NCBI GenBank assembly: GCA_047967505.1
Contig: CM106541.1
Origin: Dipteris shenzhenensis
Lineage: Eukaryota > Polypodiophyta > Polypodiopsida > Gleicheniales
Strand: one strand, 5' to 3'
DNA length: 64,000 nt
Shown here: piece after piece, positions 23,452 through 35,156 of the stretch
How the letters are laid out: every line of letters starts with the position of its first letter
Numbering within the stretch: the first letter of the stretch is position 1
Notes under the pieces: generated by a model
Databases searched by the model: none
Told to the model about the DNA's origin: nothing
Seen by the model: the letters and a program-made list of their open reading frames with translations, nothing else
Translations under genes and position numbers: made by a program

Positions 23452-23796
23452 TGTGAAGATAGTGGGAGTGAAGGAAGGAGTCTCACTTGCGGCTTTCTAC
23501 TTACACAATGAGGGAATACACACAAAGGTGGAGGCTGAAAACAGTTTTCCTCTTCTTAGTTGTGAAAGCCAAAAGAACTCTAGTACAAAGAAATAGAAGA
23601 ACCCTATATGTGGGTCTCAAACCAAACTCAACTAACTAAGGTGGCATACTAACTGAGCCACAAACTAGAGTACATAAGGATAGCTGTCATACAGCTATTA
23701 ATCATGGGCAGTGTACCAACCGCATCTGCAGCTAACAAGTCAGTGACATAAATGCACAACAGTCACCCTGGCATATCACGAGTGGAGCTCGATATC
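23452..23796 (-). repeat. 5' LTR of the copia derivative
   Basis: About 345 bp, aligned with 22352-22698. Its outer terminus lacks the expected last bases (GATATC instead of GATATCTCAACA), adjoining the flanking duplication, which suggests a non-standard end. Confidence 0.82.
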
Positions 23797-23798
23797 AC

Positions 23799-23908
23799 CT
23801 AATCATCTTCTTTACAAAAAAACTAGATGGTTCATCAGGCCAAACATGTAAAATTCCACACTTATTGGTTGTTGTAATCATCAATAAATCGCTACAGGAA
23901 TGAGAAAT
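23799..23908 (+). repeat. Right copy of the ~110-bp flanking duplication
   Basis: Matches 22243-22351 with about nine substitutions, then continues into the rest of the gypsy sequence (GACTCTACCCC). Confidence 0.88.
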
Positions 23909-26759
23909 GACTCTACCCCAGTCATTGAAACATATTGAGGAGTTGTACATTCCCTTCTCACCAGTATGGGAGCCATCACCAACTTCTCCTACTATCACAT
24001 TGACAAATGCAAATACCTAAGAAGAAATGCCTATTCTGGAGGTCGGAATTGAGGAATTGCCCCACGAGATGTTACAACTCAGTGGACAACTACAACCAAT
24101 ATATCTCCAATAACAGTAGCAACTAGAGCCTGAGGCAAGCTTAGCACTAGAGCCTAAGGCTACATCAGCACCAGCACCACCCATCGATGCCATGCCAGTC
24201 CATGATCCACAAGGAGAGATAGTGCCCGATCAATAATATGACTACTTTACCCAAGTGACTAAAATACCATTGGAACAACACCCAATAAGTACTACAGAAT
24301 TATCAAGATGGCTACATGGGCACCAATTGTATCAGCAGTATCACCAGTCCTTATCACCATCTGTCATTCTCCATCATCAAGCTAGCCCAATGATCCAAAT
24401 GTCCGAACTAGGAACATGCACAAGAATTGGACAGACAAACTACAACAACAATTGAAGACCAATACCAGATAATCGCCAAAGAGGTCAAGGAACTTCAGGT
24501 GCAAATAGATGAGAAGGATGTTGAAGAAGTGCACATGAACCAAGTTACCCAAGCTCAAGAGAAGGCAGTGAGGGATGTGACCTCCAACCTCCACCAAAGC
24601 CAAATGCAACACATAGTAGTAGTACAAGTAACAGCAATCCTATAGATCTCCTTGACCTCCACACATGATCAGCAAATGGAGGCACTGGCACAAGCTTGAC
24701 TCACTCTAATCCACAAAGAAGAAGAGCTCCAGGATTGCCAAGACAAGCTTGAAGACATGCAACAGTCTTTGGCAATATGCACATTCAGCATTAAAGAGCT
24801 TACAAGGGACTGCCAAAACTTAAAGGACCAACTTGCTACCGTTAAAGAGGCCAACACAAGCACAAGTCTTCGACCAATGGTCCACTACCACTGAAGTCAT
24901 TCCTCAATAAGCGTAGGTTACCTTGCAAATGAGAAAGCTTAAGGAGGCATATACACCCATCTACCATAAATATAAAGAGAAAATGGATGAGATGCAATCC
25001 CAAAAGATAATCATCCTCAAGCTTGAACTCCAATTGCTAGTGCATAGCAATCATGGCAATGGAAGACAACATCAATAAGTCCCACTATAATGCACAACGG
25101 TGGTGTACCAAGGGCTTGTGACCACTCTAATCACCTTAACACATGAGTGCTTATCCAATGGAAGCAACTTCGAATCAGGATCATATCTACTCATCCAACA
25201 ATCAAATGGGAATGTTCCATAGGGACCAAAACTCTACACATAATCTGGCAAGACTTGTTCAAAGATGAGAAAAATATCTTCTACCTATCTAATGCCAGTT
25301 TTATAGCACTCAAGATGGATGCTTTCATTGCATATGTATGCCTCATGGGTAGTCCTCCCCTCAGGGCTATTGCTGGTTTGTTGCCATTGCTACAAAGGCC
25401 ATGACTATTATTTGCAAGGCATGACATAATCGACATCCCACCCTCGTAGCTGATGATCCCATTGCACCAGCAAAAAGAAGTGTCGAAAGATGATAGGGCC
25501 TATCTCACATCCAACTTTCCATATCTAACCATTCTCTCTGCCAACCTCACAACCTCACTTTCCCTTGTTGCTACCACCCTCTTAACCTTCCCTAAGATCC
25601 ATCCTAACATATATTTCCTTCATCGTCTCTTTGCTCATGCCTCTCACCATTTTCAACTAATTCAACAGTCACAAACTTACGAGCCCCTCACACCTAGCTT
25701 CTTCCCTTCCCTTGCTAATCCTACCCTTAAGGATTACCAAGCTGCTCAAACCATTTGTCCAGTTCTTCCGCCCCTCCCCTCTACTCCCCCTACCACAACT
25801 AATACTCTTCCATATTTCCCTCCCATGTCTCTAGATTCTCTTCCTGTCTCATCATCACCTCTGACACTACTTGTGCTACCATCAGCAGAAAATGACATAG
25901 TATTTGATTTTGAATATCAAGATCCGACAATCCAATTTTTACTCCCATGCCAAATTCCAATGATGGGTATGATTTTGATGAGATACCACTTCCCAGTAAC
26001 CCCATCAAGGAATTTTGGAGCAAATATCTTGATATGAAAACTCAAGGTGGATGGACCCTGGACAACTTCCCTACTAACCTTCGTTAGTGTCAAATTATTG
26101 AAGATTGGATAAGCAAGTTGGATCCCCAACCTGATTGGTGCCGTCCCAAGCTGTTTGATGTAATATTCTTAAAAGACTACTTGCATGCACCTCCATGTCT
26201 CAAAACCCATCCCAAGTTCTATGCAGATCCACAATGTTACATATGGGAAGCCAACATACACACTTTGAATGAAGATCACACCATTAATTGGCCAATGATC
26301 AAACCATACTCTGGTGTAGCATGGAATATCCAAGGCACAATGATCCGAGCACTTCAACAGCATGATAAATAATGCATGACACCATTGATTACTTCCCTCA
26401 CCAAAGTGCTATCTTCAACAAAACATGGGCATATAGTTTGGAGGTCCCCACCCACCTCGACTACCATTTGCCTCCACTCAATTTCAATCCTAATGAACGG
26501 ATCGATGCTCGTATTACAAGCTGACTCTATCAAAGAGTCATCTTCTTAAAAGCACGCCACATATCTCTATTTGAACAAATGGTGGATACAGGTTACCTGG
26601 TAATAGAGCAAACATTGTATGGTGCTAAGGCTTTACATCATGATCAACTAGCACAACACAAGTTCCACAGCCATTGGATTACATGCATGGCATCCCAATT
26701 CCATGATCACAACACTAAGCCATAACCGAAGGATGGGTAATAAAATGGATCCGAGAGTA
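23909..26759 (+). other. 3' internal region of gypsy A, unrecognised
   Basis: Degenerate coding-like sequence without a recognised domain. Parts have biased composition: a Glu/Gln-rich coiled-coil-like frame at 24427-24645 (KEVKELQVQIDEKDVEEVH), a 195-codon open frame at 25453-26037 rich in Pro/Ser/Thr/Leu, and a frame at 26118-26372 with WISKLDPQPDWCRPKLFD just upstream in register. Together they look like one long decayed protein encoded after integrase. No function assigned. Confidence 0.4.
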
Positions 26760-27306
26760 TGTTGGCTCTTTGCCAACATGGACTTAGGTAGTATAGAATG
26801 TGTGTAGAGTAGCAGCAAAGCTCCACTTGTACTTGCATAAGACTAGGAATAATCTCTCTTACAAATCCTCAACATGCAAGTTCTACTTGCAACTCCTACA
26901 TGCATGATCTACATGCAAGTCCTATATGTGATTCCTACATGCATGTTCTACATGCAAGTCCTACACGCAAGTCCTATATGCATGTTCTACATACGAGTTC
27001 TACATGCAACTCCTACATGCAACATGCAACATGTAAGTTCTACATACAACATGCAACTCCTACATGCAACTTCTATATGCAAGTTCTACATGTAGAGAGA
27101 GAATACATGTCTTATAATTCCTACATGAGAGACACAAGCTCTCCAACTTGTATAAATACCCCATAATGGAATGAAGCCCACACTCTTTGGGGCATTGTGT
27201 TGAGTTCTAATTTGGTATTCCAAGCAATTGCCTCAAGTGTCCATGCTTCCTTGCACTCCACATCCAAAAGAATGTCCTAACCTTGCAACTCCTCCTCCCC
27301 TCTCCT
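26760..27306 (+). repeat. 3' LTR of gypsy A, truncated
   Basis: Starts TGTTGGCTCTTTGCCAACA and follows the 5' LTR for about 550 bp, including the minisatellite (26872-27095), to CTCCTCCCCTCTCCTG. There it joins copia integrase sequence. The remaining ~650 bp of LTR are missing. Confidence 0.75.
26872..27095. repeat. Minisatellite in truncated LTR
   Basis: ACATGCAAGTCCT-type units, counterpart of 8641-8868 with rearranged unit order. Confidence 0.88.
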
Positions 27307-27307
27307 G

Positions 27308-29671
27308 TCCAAAGAGTTCCAGGAATTTTGTGAGGAAAAGGGCATTCAAAGGGTGTTATCTGCACCGTATGATCCTCCACAGAATGGTACCACTGAGAAA
27401 ATGTTCAGGACCATTCAAGAAAAGGTCAGATCTATGTTGTCACATGCTGCATTGCCCCACATTTTTTGGGCTGAAGCTGTAAAGATAGCTATGCACCTTA
27501 TAAATAGGTCACCGAATAAGAGATTATGTGGTGGTGTGCCTGAAGAGGCATGGACGGGTAAGCCTCCATCTTACAAACACCTACGGGTCTTTGGTTGTGT
27601 TGCGTATGTGCATGTACGCAGGGAGGACACGACTAAATTGGATCCAAAGTCTTTGAAATGCATTTTCCTAGGGTATGGTGACAAAGGTGAGATGGGCTAC
27701 AGACTATGGGATCCCACAAACAGAAAACTTATACGCAGCAATGATGTCGTGTTTGATGAAACCATCATGTTCAAGGAACCTGTTGTACAACAAGGACCTT
27801 TAAAAGTAACTATTGATGATGACAGGCATCATGGGCAACACAGACCGGCTGTAAATCAGCCACAACAGCAGCATAATCAGCCATTAAATGATGCTGCAGC
27901 AGGTCCAAATGGACAGCCAGATATGGCAGATGATATCCCAATGGATGTACCACAATTAGATGATCTTCCTGACATGCAAATGCAGCCAGAACTGGGTAAT
28001 GAACAGGCTGGACAGCCACCTCATGATGATGGTCATCAGGTTAGAAGGTCAACCAGACTGACACGGCAGCCAGACAGATTTATTCCTGGCTTTGATTATC
28101 TAATGCTCACTGATTGTGGAGAGCCTTCATGCTACAGAGAGGCTAGGCAGAGGGCAGACAAGGTTCAATGGGATCTTGCCATGAAGTCTGAAATGGACAG
28201 TCTTCACAAAAATGGCACTTGGGAATTGGTACCCTTGCCTACTGGTAAGAAAGTACTGCCATGCAAATGGGTTTATCGACTTAAAGTCACACCTGCTGAA
28301 AAGCCAAGGCATAAAGCCAGACTGGTTGCCAAGGGGTTCAAGCAGGAATATGGTGTTGACTTTGATGAGATATTCTCTCCTGTCGTTAAGATGACAACTC
28401 TCAGAACTGTATTAGCATTGGTTGCACATGCAGATATGGACTTGGTCCAAATGGATGTCAAGACGGCATTTCTTCATGGTGATTTACATGAACAGATTTT
28501 TATGCAGCAGCCAAAAGGTTTTACAGTGAAGGGAAAGGAGAAGCTTGTGTGCAGACTGAAGAAAAGTCTTTATGGTCTTAAGCAGGCACCCAGAGAATGG
28601 TATCATAAGTTTGATACATTCATGCGAACCCAAGGTTATAGGAGAAGTGACATTGATCACTGCTTGTATACCAAGAAAGCTTCCGATGGCAGTTTACTGA
28701 TCCTCATTTTGTATGTGGATGATATGTTGATTGCTGGAAAATCTCATAAGGAGATCGATGCCTTGAAGAAAAGATTGCACCACACCTTTGATATGAAGGA
28801 TCTTGGTGATGCCAACCATATACTGGGCATGCGGATACTTCGGGATAGGGAAAAGCGGTTGCTATACTTGTCTCAGAAGGAATACATTGGCAAGGTCTTG
28901 CAGAGATTTCACATGGAGGGGGGGAAGAGTATTGGTACTCCATTGCCTCCTTATGTGAAAATCAGTGCTTTGGACAGCCCTCAGACAGATACCGAGAGGG
29001 CTGAGATGTCAAAGATTTCGTATGCATCAGTGTGTGGCAGTCTCATGTATGCTATGGTTGCAACCAGGCCCGATATTGCGTTTGCAGTGGGAGTGGTTAG
29101 TAGATACATGGCTAAACCTGGCAGGAAGCATTGAGATGCAATAAAAGGTGTCATGAGATACCTGAAGGGTACACAGGACCTGTGTATATGTTTCGGCAGT
29201 CAAGATGCAAAAGTGCAGGGTTATACAGACTCTGATTATGCCGGTCACCCTGATACCCGGAAGTCTACTACCGGATATGTTTTCACTTTCACTGGAGGTG
29301 CAGTGTCGTGGGTATCTAGAATGCAGCAGTGCATTGCTCTGTCTACTACAGAAGCTGAATATATTGCAGCCACTGAGGCATGCAAGGAAGCTATATGGTA
29401 TCTCGGCTAGTGGCAAATTTGGGCTACTCTAGTGATACTCCATTGTTGCATTGTGACAGTCAGAGTGCCATACAGTTGGCACAAAATCCTGTTTTTCATG
29501 CAAAGACGAAGCACATCGACGTGAAGTATCAGTTTATCAGGGAGGTGCTTGAGAACAAGCAACTTCAGCTTGTGAAAGTTCACACTGATGACAATCGAGC
29601 AGATCTGTTGACCAAAGGATTGGCTGCTGAGCGGTTTGCACATTGCAGACGGCTAATGGGTATAGGTTAAG
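27308..29671 (+). pseudogene. copia pol: integrase end, reverse transcriptase, RNase H
   Basis: The first 593 codons (to 29134) are open. The integrase C-part includes the catalytic Glu region PPQNGTTEKMFRT, HLINRSPNK and FGCVAYVHV. A Gln/Asp/Pro-rich linker (~27800-28060) leads to the RVT_2 reverse transcriptase with WELVPLPTGKK, KWVYRLK, KARLVAKGF, MDVKTAFLHGDL, LYGLKQAPREWY and the active site YVDDMLIAG (~28710). RNase H follows with GYTDSDYAGHPDTRKSTTGY and ALSTTEAEYIAA, then HCDSQSAIQLAQNPVFHAKT. It is broken by one TGA at 29132-29134 and one frameshift near 29407; otherwise well preserved, so this insertion is fairly recent. Confidence 0.93.
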
Positions 29672-29747
29672 GCCAGTCTATTGGTCTTGTACATTATGAT
29701 GTATATGCTGTTTTTTCTTTTCTTTCTCTTGAGGGCACATTGCCTTT

Positions 29748-29758
29748 AAGTGGGAGGT
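29748..29758 (+). other. copia polypurine tract
   Basis: AAGTGGGAGGT immediately before the LTR start, the typical plant copia PPT that primes plus-strand DNA synthesis. Confidence 0.8.
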
Positions 29759-29995
29759 TGTTGGGGTAAAGGCACTGGCCACCCTATGTAACAGTTTTTA
29801 GTCTAGTACTGCTAAGTACACTAAGTATGCATTGTACTTAGTGCCTAGTGGTCCTAGCCTTATCCAAAGATATATATATACTACTGTGTGTACTTGGGGA
29901 GGTACCACTCATTGTTTATCCCCACCTATTGGTGTCGACTGTGGGCGTGTCCTCTTCTCACTCCCAAACTCCTACTCTCTCCCTCTTCTACGTCA
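29759..29995 (+). repeat. copia 3' LTR
   Basis: 237 bp, TGTTGGGGTAAAGG...TTCTACGTCA. Contains a TATA-like ATATATATATAC near 29870. Bounded on the left by the PPT and on the right by tnp2 sequence. Confidence 0.85.
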
Positions 29996-32900
29996 ATGAC
30001 TTGCAAGGTGAGCGGATACCGGTAAAGGTCTTAAGACACTTTCCCATCATTGCAAGAATACAACACATGTTTCGATGCAAATCTGTAGCAGAGTTGATGA
30101 CATGGCATGCATCTCATCAGTCCACTGATCACACATTGAGGATTCCCGCAGATTGTGCAGCTTGGAAGCACATAGATAATCAGTGGCCAGACTTTGCGAG
30201 GGAGCCACGCAACTTACATCTTGGGCTAGCCATGGACGGCGTGAATCCTTTCGGGTTACGCTCGACATCTTGGTCGACATGGCCCATAGTCGTGGTGAAT
30301 TACAATATCCCACCATGGCTAACAATAAAAAAGGGACACCTCATGCTTGCACTACTTGTGCCAGGAAAGTACAAGGCAAAAAACATGGATGTGTACGTGG
30401 CACCTTTGATAGAGGAGTTACAGATATTATGGAGAGGAGTGCAGGTCTTTGATATTTCCAGAGCTCCTAGACATACCAATGATATTTTGGTCAGGGGTAT
30501 CTTGATGTGGACCATGCATGACTACCCAAGATATGGAGAGTGCGTAGGTACATGGTTGTGTCTTTACATGTACAATGAGGGATTATGCTTTTTTTACTCT
30601 CTTTTGCACGCATGTCTTGTACTAATACATTTATGCAGGCGTGCAGGACTTGTTACAAGTGGGTACCATGCTTGTCCTGTTTGTGGACCGGCTCTGAAAT
30701 TGCTTGCACGCTAGTCCAAACATATGAGGAAAAATGTTTATGAAGGTCATGCTCGATACCTTCCGCTTGACCATCTCGCACGTGGAGGTCAACTTGATCC
30801 ACCACCATCATATTTGAAGGCAAGTGATTGGATTCAAGCTTGGAGGGCGAATGGAGAGGAACCTCCTCCTGGTATGAAGAGGCTATCGATCTTTCATGAG
30901 CTTCCTTATTGGGGTCAGTTACAAATCAATCATCTCTTGGATCCCATGCATATCTTCAAGAATGTGGGGGCTACTATTTGGGCACACTTGGTTGGTTCCA
31001 AGGACTCGAGAGGAGTGCGAGAAGACTTGCGTGCTATGAATAGGATGTCTCGTTTGTGGCCCCAAGTGCATGCTTCGGGAAAAGTTGTCCTCCCGAAAGC
31101 AACATGGATCCTCTCTACGAGGGAGGAGGCAGCGGTCAAGGCAGACATTGCCTCTTTTCAAACACCGACAGGGTACATGCGTTGCTTGAAAGGAGCATTT
31201 TCAAAGGACAATAAGCTTAGTGGCCTCAAGTCCCATGATTGGCACAAGGTCTTACAGGTATTCTAAGTAGAATTAGTGTACCGATAATAGTGATGCGTTA
31301 GCATAATTATTATTATGTTATATTGTTGACATGACTTCATTGTTGCTTTGATAGTTCATCCTCCCAATTACAATAAAAGGGTGCTTACAAGAAGATGTTA
31401 GAAATGCTATATTCAAGATATGTGGTATTGTGAGGTATGCTTACTATCAAATCGCATTATATATTTTCTTAATGGACATGTGAAATAGGTGGATATCTCA
31501 AATATCTTACATATGCATGGACATGTGAAATAGGTGGATATCTCAAAAAGAGATCTCTATATCGAGCATCGAGAAGGCTAGGGTGGAATCCATTGAAGCC
31601 GTATGCTTGCTTGAGAAGCACTTTCCCTCGAGCATTATGACAACTCAAGTCCACTTGCTTATGCACATAGTTGATGAGGTGGCTATAGCAGGTACCGTTC
31701 ATAATCGATGGATGTTTTTTCTCGAGCGGTTTATGAAAACTTTAAAGGGGTTTGTAAGACAAAGAGCAAGACCAGAAGCAAGAATGGCAAAGGAATGGCT
31801 TGTGCAATAGTCATTAGTATATATCACAGAGTTTCTTGCATCCACGGATCCTGATATGCCGCAAGCTTGGCACAACAACGATGATGATCGCATCATTGGC
31901 GAGGTTCCCCAAGGAAAAGGGATTGAAAGAAAGATGAGCGAAGATCAAATGGAGAAATTCAATAAGTTTTGTATCCTCAATAGCCCTGAGATGCAGAAGT
32001 GGATTGAGAGATATGAAGTGGCCAAAGCAGAAAGAATAAATGCAAGGACGAGATTCAGAGTAATGTACAGGCGATCACAACCATATCCACGAGATCTGGC
32101 TCTTCTCCCTACTCACATGTCACTTGATTGGCTACAACTGGCTCTACGTAAAGCCAAACGTTATGGAGAGACAATAAACGAGCGCGAGTGAGAGTTATCA
32201 TCTGGATGTATGGTGCATGTAAGTTTCTTATCTCTTGACGTAATTAAGTAATTATTTGTGGCAATATATGCTATAAAATAGGTGCATCTTCATTGTTTTA
32301 ATGATGCTCTTTTACAGTACAAAAAGTACAGTGCATTATGGTCATATGGACGACATTTTTGCATGGAACGCATCGATTCAAAGAGAGTCACGTATGATTG
32401 TGGAGTCATGGCTAACTCCACACAAGATAGCCGAGCAAGTGCTTCGGATACCAATCTTCTCTCCTCACAGTTGGATTATTGTGGAACCATACGCGACATC
32501 TATGAAATTGATTTCAGACGATTTACTATTTTCATTCTTGATGTAAAATGGTTTAGAACTACTTACAACGGTCCCCATGCGACAGTGAGAAAAGATAGTA
32601 GCGGTCTCTTTGCAATAGACTCCACCAAACATTGGACCGATGAAAGTGATACTTTTGTTCTTCCCGAGCACTGTGAGCAGGTGCATACTAATGATTTAAT
32701 TAGTCGAAGCTTTCGTTTTTAAAGTCCATTGATATATATATAATTGACGACATTTGGCACCCATCTTCAATATAGGTGGTTTTTCATCCGGATCGTTCTG
32801 ATCCAAGATGGTGGTACGTGATCCAAGTTGCACCACGAAGTAAGCAAATTTTTGAAGATCGAGATGTGGATATGGAGATGCCACTACCAATGCCGGATCC

Positions 32901-33204
32901 AATTGATGAATCTAGCGAAGAAGATGTAGATCACCATATGAGCCAAGATGAAGATGCGCATAATGACATCGCACGGGAGGAGGATGGAGATCACGATATT
33001 GACGAAGAAGACAACAATCATCAAGATCAATCACCACACTTAAGCTTTATTGAAGAAAATGATCAAATACTTTTAGGTGAACGTACGATGCTAGAGTACG
33101 ATGATGATATAGGAGATCAACTCGGTATAGAGTTGGAGATAGACTTGCTTGGCACCTTAGACTTGGCTCAAGATGAAACAGTTGATGTAAATGCTCTTAT
33201 TTGA
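29996..33204 (+). pseudogene. tnp2 (TNPD-like) transposase, decayed copy 2
   Basis: Starts inside exon 3 at LQGERIPVKVLRHFPIIARIQ. The D motifs LGLAMDGVNPF (~30225) and MHDYPRYGE (~30515), the LLDPMHIFKN box (~30940), DUF4218-like region (from ~31550), DUF4216-like region (~32320-32682) and the acidic C-terminus (32776-33204) are all present. Introns match copy 3. In-frame stops include TAG near 30713 and TAG near 31808. Closer to copy 3 than copy 1 is, sharing a 45-bp duplication at the acceptor of exon 6. Confidence 0.9.
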
Positions 33205-33374
33205 TTTTTCTCATCTCAAACTTGGACATGAATATATGAGCTTCAAAGGCTTGATGTACATGCTCTCATTTTTTTATTCTCTATGAGCTCAAACATGTAT
33301 GAAAATTTAAAAAAATTTGTCATTGGAAAAAACTAACTTTTAAGGCCTATTAAAAAAAAAAACCTCTTTGTAAA

Positions 33375-33472
33375 AACGTCGCTATAATATTTTGTATCAG
33401 TGTCGCTATATAGCGACTTTTGTAAAAGTCTCTATATAGCGACTTTCAGCAACAGTCGCTATATAGCGACGA
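33375..33472. repeat. Right subterminal palindrome array, CACTA copy 2
   Basis: About four copies of GTCGCTATATAGCGAC, two nearly perfect, at 25-30-bp spacing. Confidence 0.88.
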
Positions 33473-33566
33473 TTTACGAAACTTGCTTTTCATACCGACG
33501 ATTAACGCTAAGCGGGCGCTAGACATCGGTACGTAAACATCGCAATAGGATCCGTGTGTAGTAGTG

Positions 33567-34717
33567 TAATCAAATGCATGAAGTATGGCATCGCCCTAAA
33601 TCCAACAAAATGCCAGCTCATGGTCACCCACAGAGTTGTTTTGGGACACATCATTTCTCAACATGGGATTGCAAAACTAACATGGAAAAAATAAAAATCA
33701 TCATGGAATTGCCTCCTCCTATAAATTCCAAAGGTGTACAGGTCTTTATGGGACATGCCGACTATTATAAAGATTTATATTGTAGTATGACATGATAGCT
33801 AGACCACTTTACAAATTATTAGTGAAATTCTTATAGACAAAAGAGTGTGACCAAGCCTTTGAGCTTTTAAAGTGGCACCTAATCACATCAGCCATCCTTA
33901 TATCTCCCAATTGGGATATTGATTTTCATGTTCATACTAATGGATCGAAGTATGCAATTAGGAGTGTGCTTTGTCAACCTGGTGAACATAAGAAAGACTA
34001 TCCACTCTACTTCGCCACATTTGACAACTCAATGATGCAAAGATCAACTATACCACCACAGAAAAGAGAAGCCCTAGCAATGGTGTATAGTGTTAAGAAA
34101 TTATGGCACTATCTACTGGCAAATGATTTTGACTTCTACACTGACAAAATGTCAAGCATTGTTGTATCTTGTGAACCGTTCATGTACAATAGGAAGAATA
34201 ACCAGATGGCTCCTCTTACTTCAAGAATTCAACTTCAAAATAGTGGTGCGCAAATGTGCCCAACACTACATCGCCGATCACATGTCTTGGGTCCAGTCAG
34301 GTGAAGAAGCCACTGGAGTAGAAGATGACTTCCCAGATGCCACACCAATTTCAAATCGATGTTGTTCCACATTGGTGTGGAGATATCATTGGGTACTTAA
34401 TGGTAGGAAGGCCACCCCCTGAAATGAAAGTAGTGGATGCCAAAAAACTAATTTTAAAAGCTGCACCCTATCAACTCATTGCAAGACAATTGTACAAGAT
34501 GGGCAAGGACCAGGTTTTAAGATGTGTAATGCCTCATGAGATCATGCCAATCCTGAGTGAAGTCCATGAAGGCATTGCTGGAGGACACTTCCAAGGGGAA
34601 GCCACAACAAGAAAAGTCCTCCTCGTAGGCTACTAGTGGCCAATAATTTGGGCAGATGTCTATGAATATGTCAAAGGTTTCGATGTATGCCAATGGACCA
34701 CTAAACCCAAACACAAA
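33567..34717 (+). pseudogene. gypsy copy 2: RT end, RNase H, start of integrase
   Basis: Continuous with gypsy A 18783-19920 at high identity. Includes NPTKCQLMVTH, the block before RNase H, FHVHTNGSKYAIRSVLCQPG (~33930), the RNase H end HYIADHMSWV (~34265), and the integrase HHCC region with HEGIAGGHFQG (~34570). The left edge is the end of CACTA copy 2 and the right edge is CACTA copy 3; the element resumes at 44836. Stops include the shared TAG in GY*WP near 34634. Confidence 0.9.
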
Positions 34718-34813
34718 CACTACTACACACGCATCCTATTGCGACGTTTACGTACCGACGATTAGCGCCCGCCTAGCGTTAATCGTCGGTATAAAAATCG
34801 GGTGTCGTAAATC

Positions 34814-34956
34814 GTCGCTATATAGCGACTTTTAAGAAGAGTCGCTATATAGCGACGTTAGTAATGGTCGCTATATAGCGACTTTTAAACGTCGCTATAT
34901 AGCGACTTTAGTAAAAGTCGCTATATAACGACTTTTAAAAGTCGCTATATAGCGAC
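34814..34956. repeat. Left subterminal array of 16-bp palindromes
   Basis: GTCGCTATATAGCGAC starts at 34814, 34841, 34867, 34891, 34917 (one mismatch) and 34941; spacing 24-27 bp. The unit is a perfect palindrome. In En/Spm the TnpA protein binds short subterminal repeats; by analogy these are candidate TNPA sites. Confidence 0.93.
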
Positions 34957-35156
34957 ACTGAGACTATATTATAGCGACGTTTTCCAGAGAGGTTTTTTTT
35001 TTTTTTTTAGCCTTAAAATTTATTTTCTTCCAATGACAAAATTTTTTAAATTTTCATACATGTTTGAGCTCATAGAGAAATAAAAAATGAGAGCATGTAC
35101 ATCAAGCCTTTGAAGCTCATATATTCATGTCCAAGTTGGAGATGAGAAAAATCAAA

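Larger units (their letters stand above)
22352..23796 (-). mobile_element. copia deletion derivative with two LTRs
   Basis: Minus strand: 5' LTR (23796-23452), PBS TGGTATCAGAGC (23451-23440), ~740 bp of internal sequence, PPT, 3' LTR (22698-22352). The only coding remnant is the last part of copia RNase H (about 22862-22720, with DQVADIFMKALGIEELRKF and LSLRGSVE), immediately before the PPT. Nearly all of gag-pol is deleted, so any movement would have needed enzymes in trans. Confidence 0.87.
8526..27306 (+). mobile_element. Decayed Ty3/gypsy retrotransposon A with nested insertions
   Basis: Order: LTR (8526-9725), PBS-like site (9728), long duplicated leader, gag remnant (~14950-15500), reverse transcriptase, RNase H and integrase remnants (17924-21130), about 5 kb of unrecognised 3' sequence, and the start of a matching LTR at 26760. 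Nested inside are MITEs (10278, 13119, 15862, 20103), a minus-strand copia fragment (16108-17876) and a copia deletion derivative (22352-23796). Every reading frame is broken. The 3' LTR is cut at 27306, where a copia fragment begins abruptly. The long region after integrase is unusual but resembles gypsy clades that carry an extra ORF. Confidence 0.75.
27307..29995 (+). mobile_element. copia retrotransposon, 3' half with LTR
   Basis: Starts abruptly inside integrase (FCEEKGIQRVLSAPYDPPQ) and continues through RT, RNase H, PPT and 3' LTR. The LTR end is followed by ATGACTTGCA, which is internal tnp2 sequence of CACTA copy 2, so this element was inserted in that transposon. The 5' half and 5' LTR are gone. 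Confidence 0.9.
29996..33566 (+). mobile_element. CACTA transposon, copy 2, left part lost
   Basis: Same family as copies 1 and 3, with tnp2 on the plus strand. The right end is intact (GTGTGTAGTAGTG), followed by TAA and gypsy sequence that continues from the position equivalent to 18783. It is therefore inserted in gypsy copy 2. The left end, TNPA gene and first tnp2 exons are absent because the copia-linked deletion removed them. Confidence 0.9.

Noticed and set aside
33560-33600. Possible tandem gypsy-CACTA fusion gene
   Set aside because: The right end of CACTA copy 2 (GTAGTAGTG) lies exactly at the junction, so this is a simple insertion border.
34814-34956. Regular repeat array resembling a CRISPR
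   Set aside because: The unit is a short perfect palindrome with ~10-bp gaps, located at transposon ends in a plant genome; no cas genes and no spacer-like diversity.
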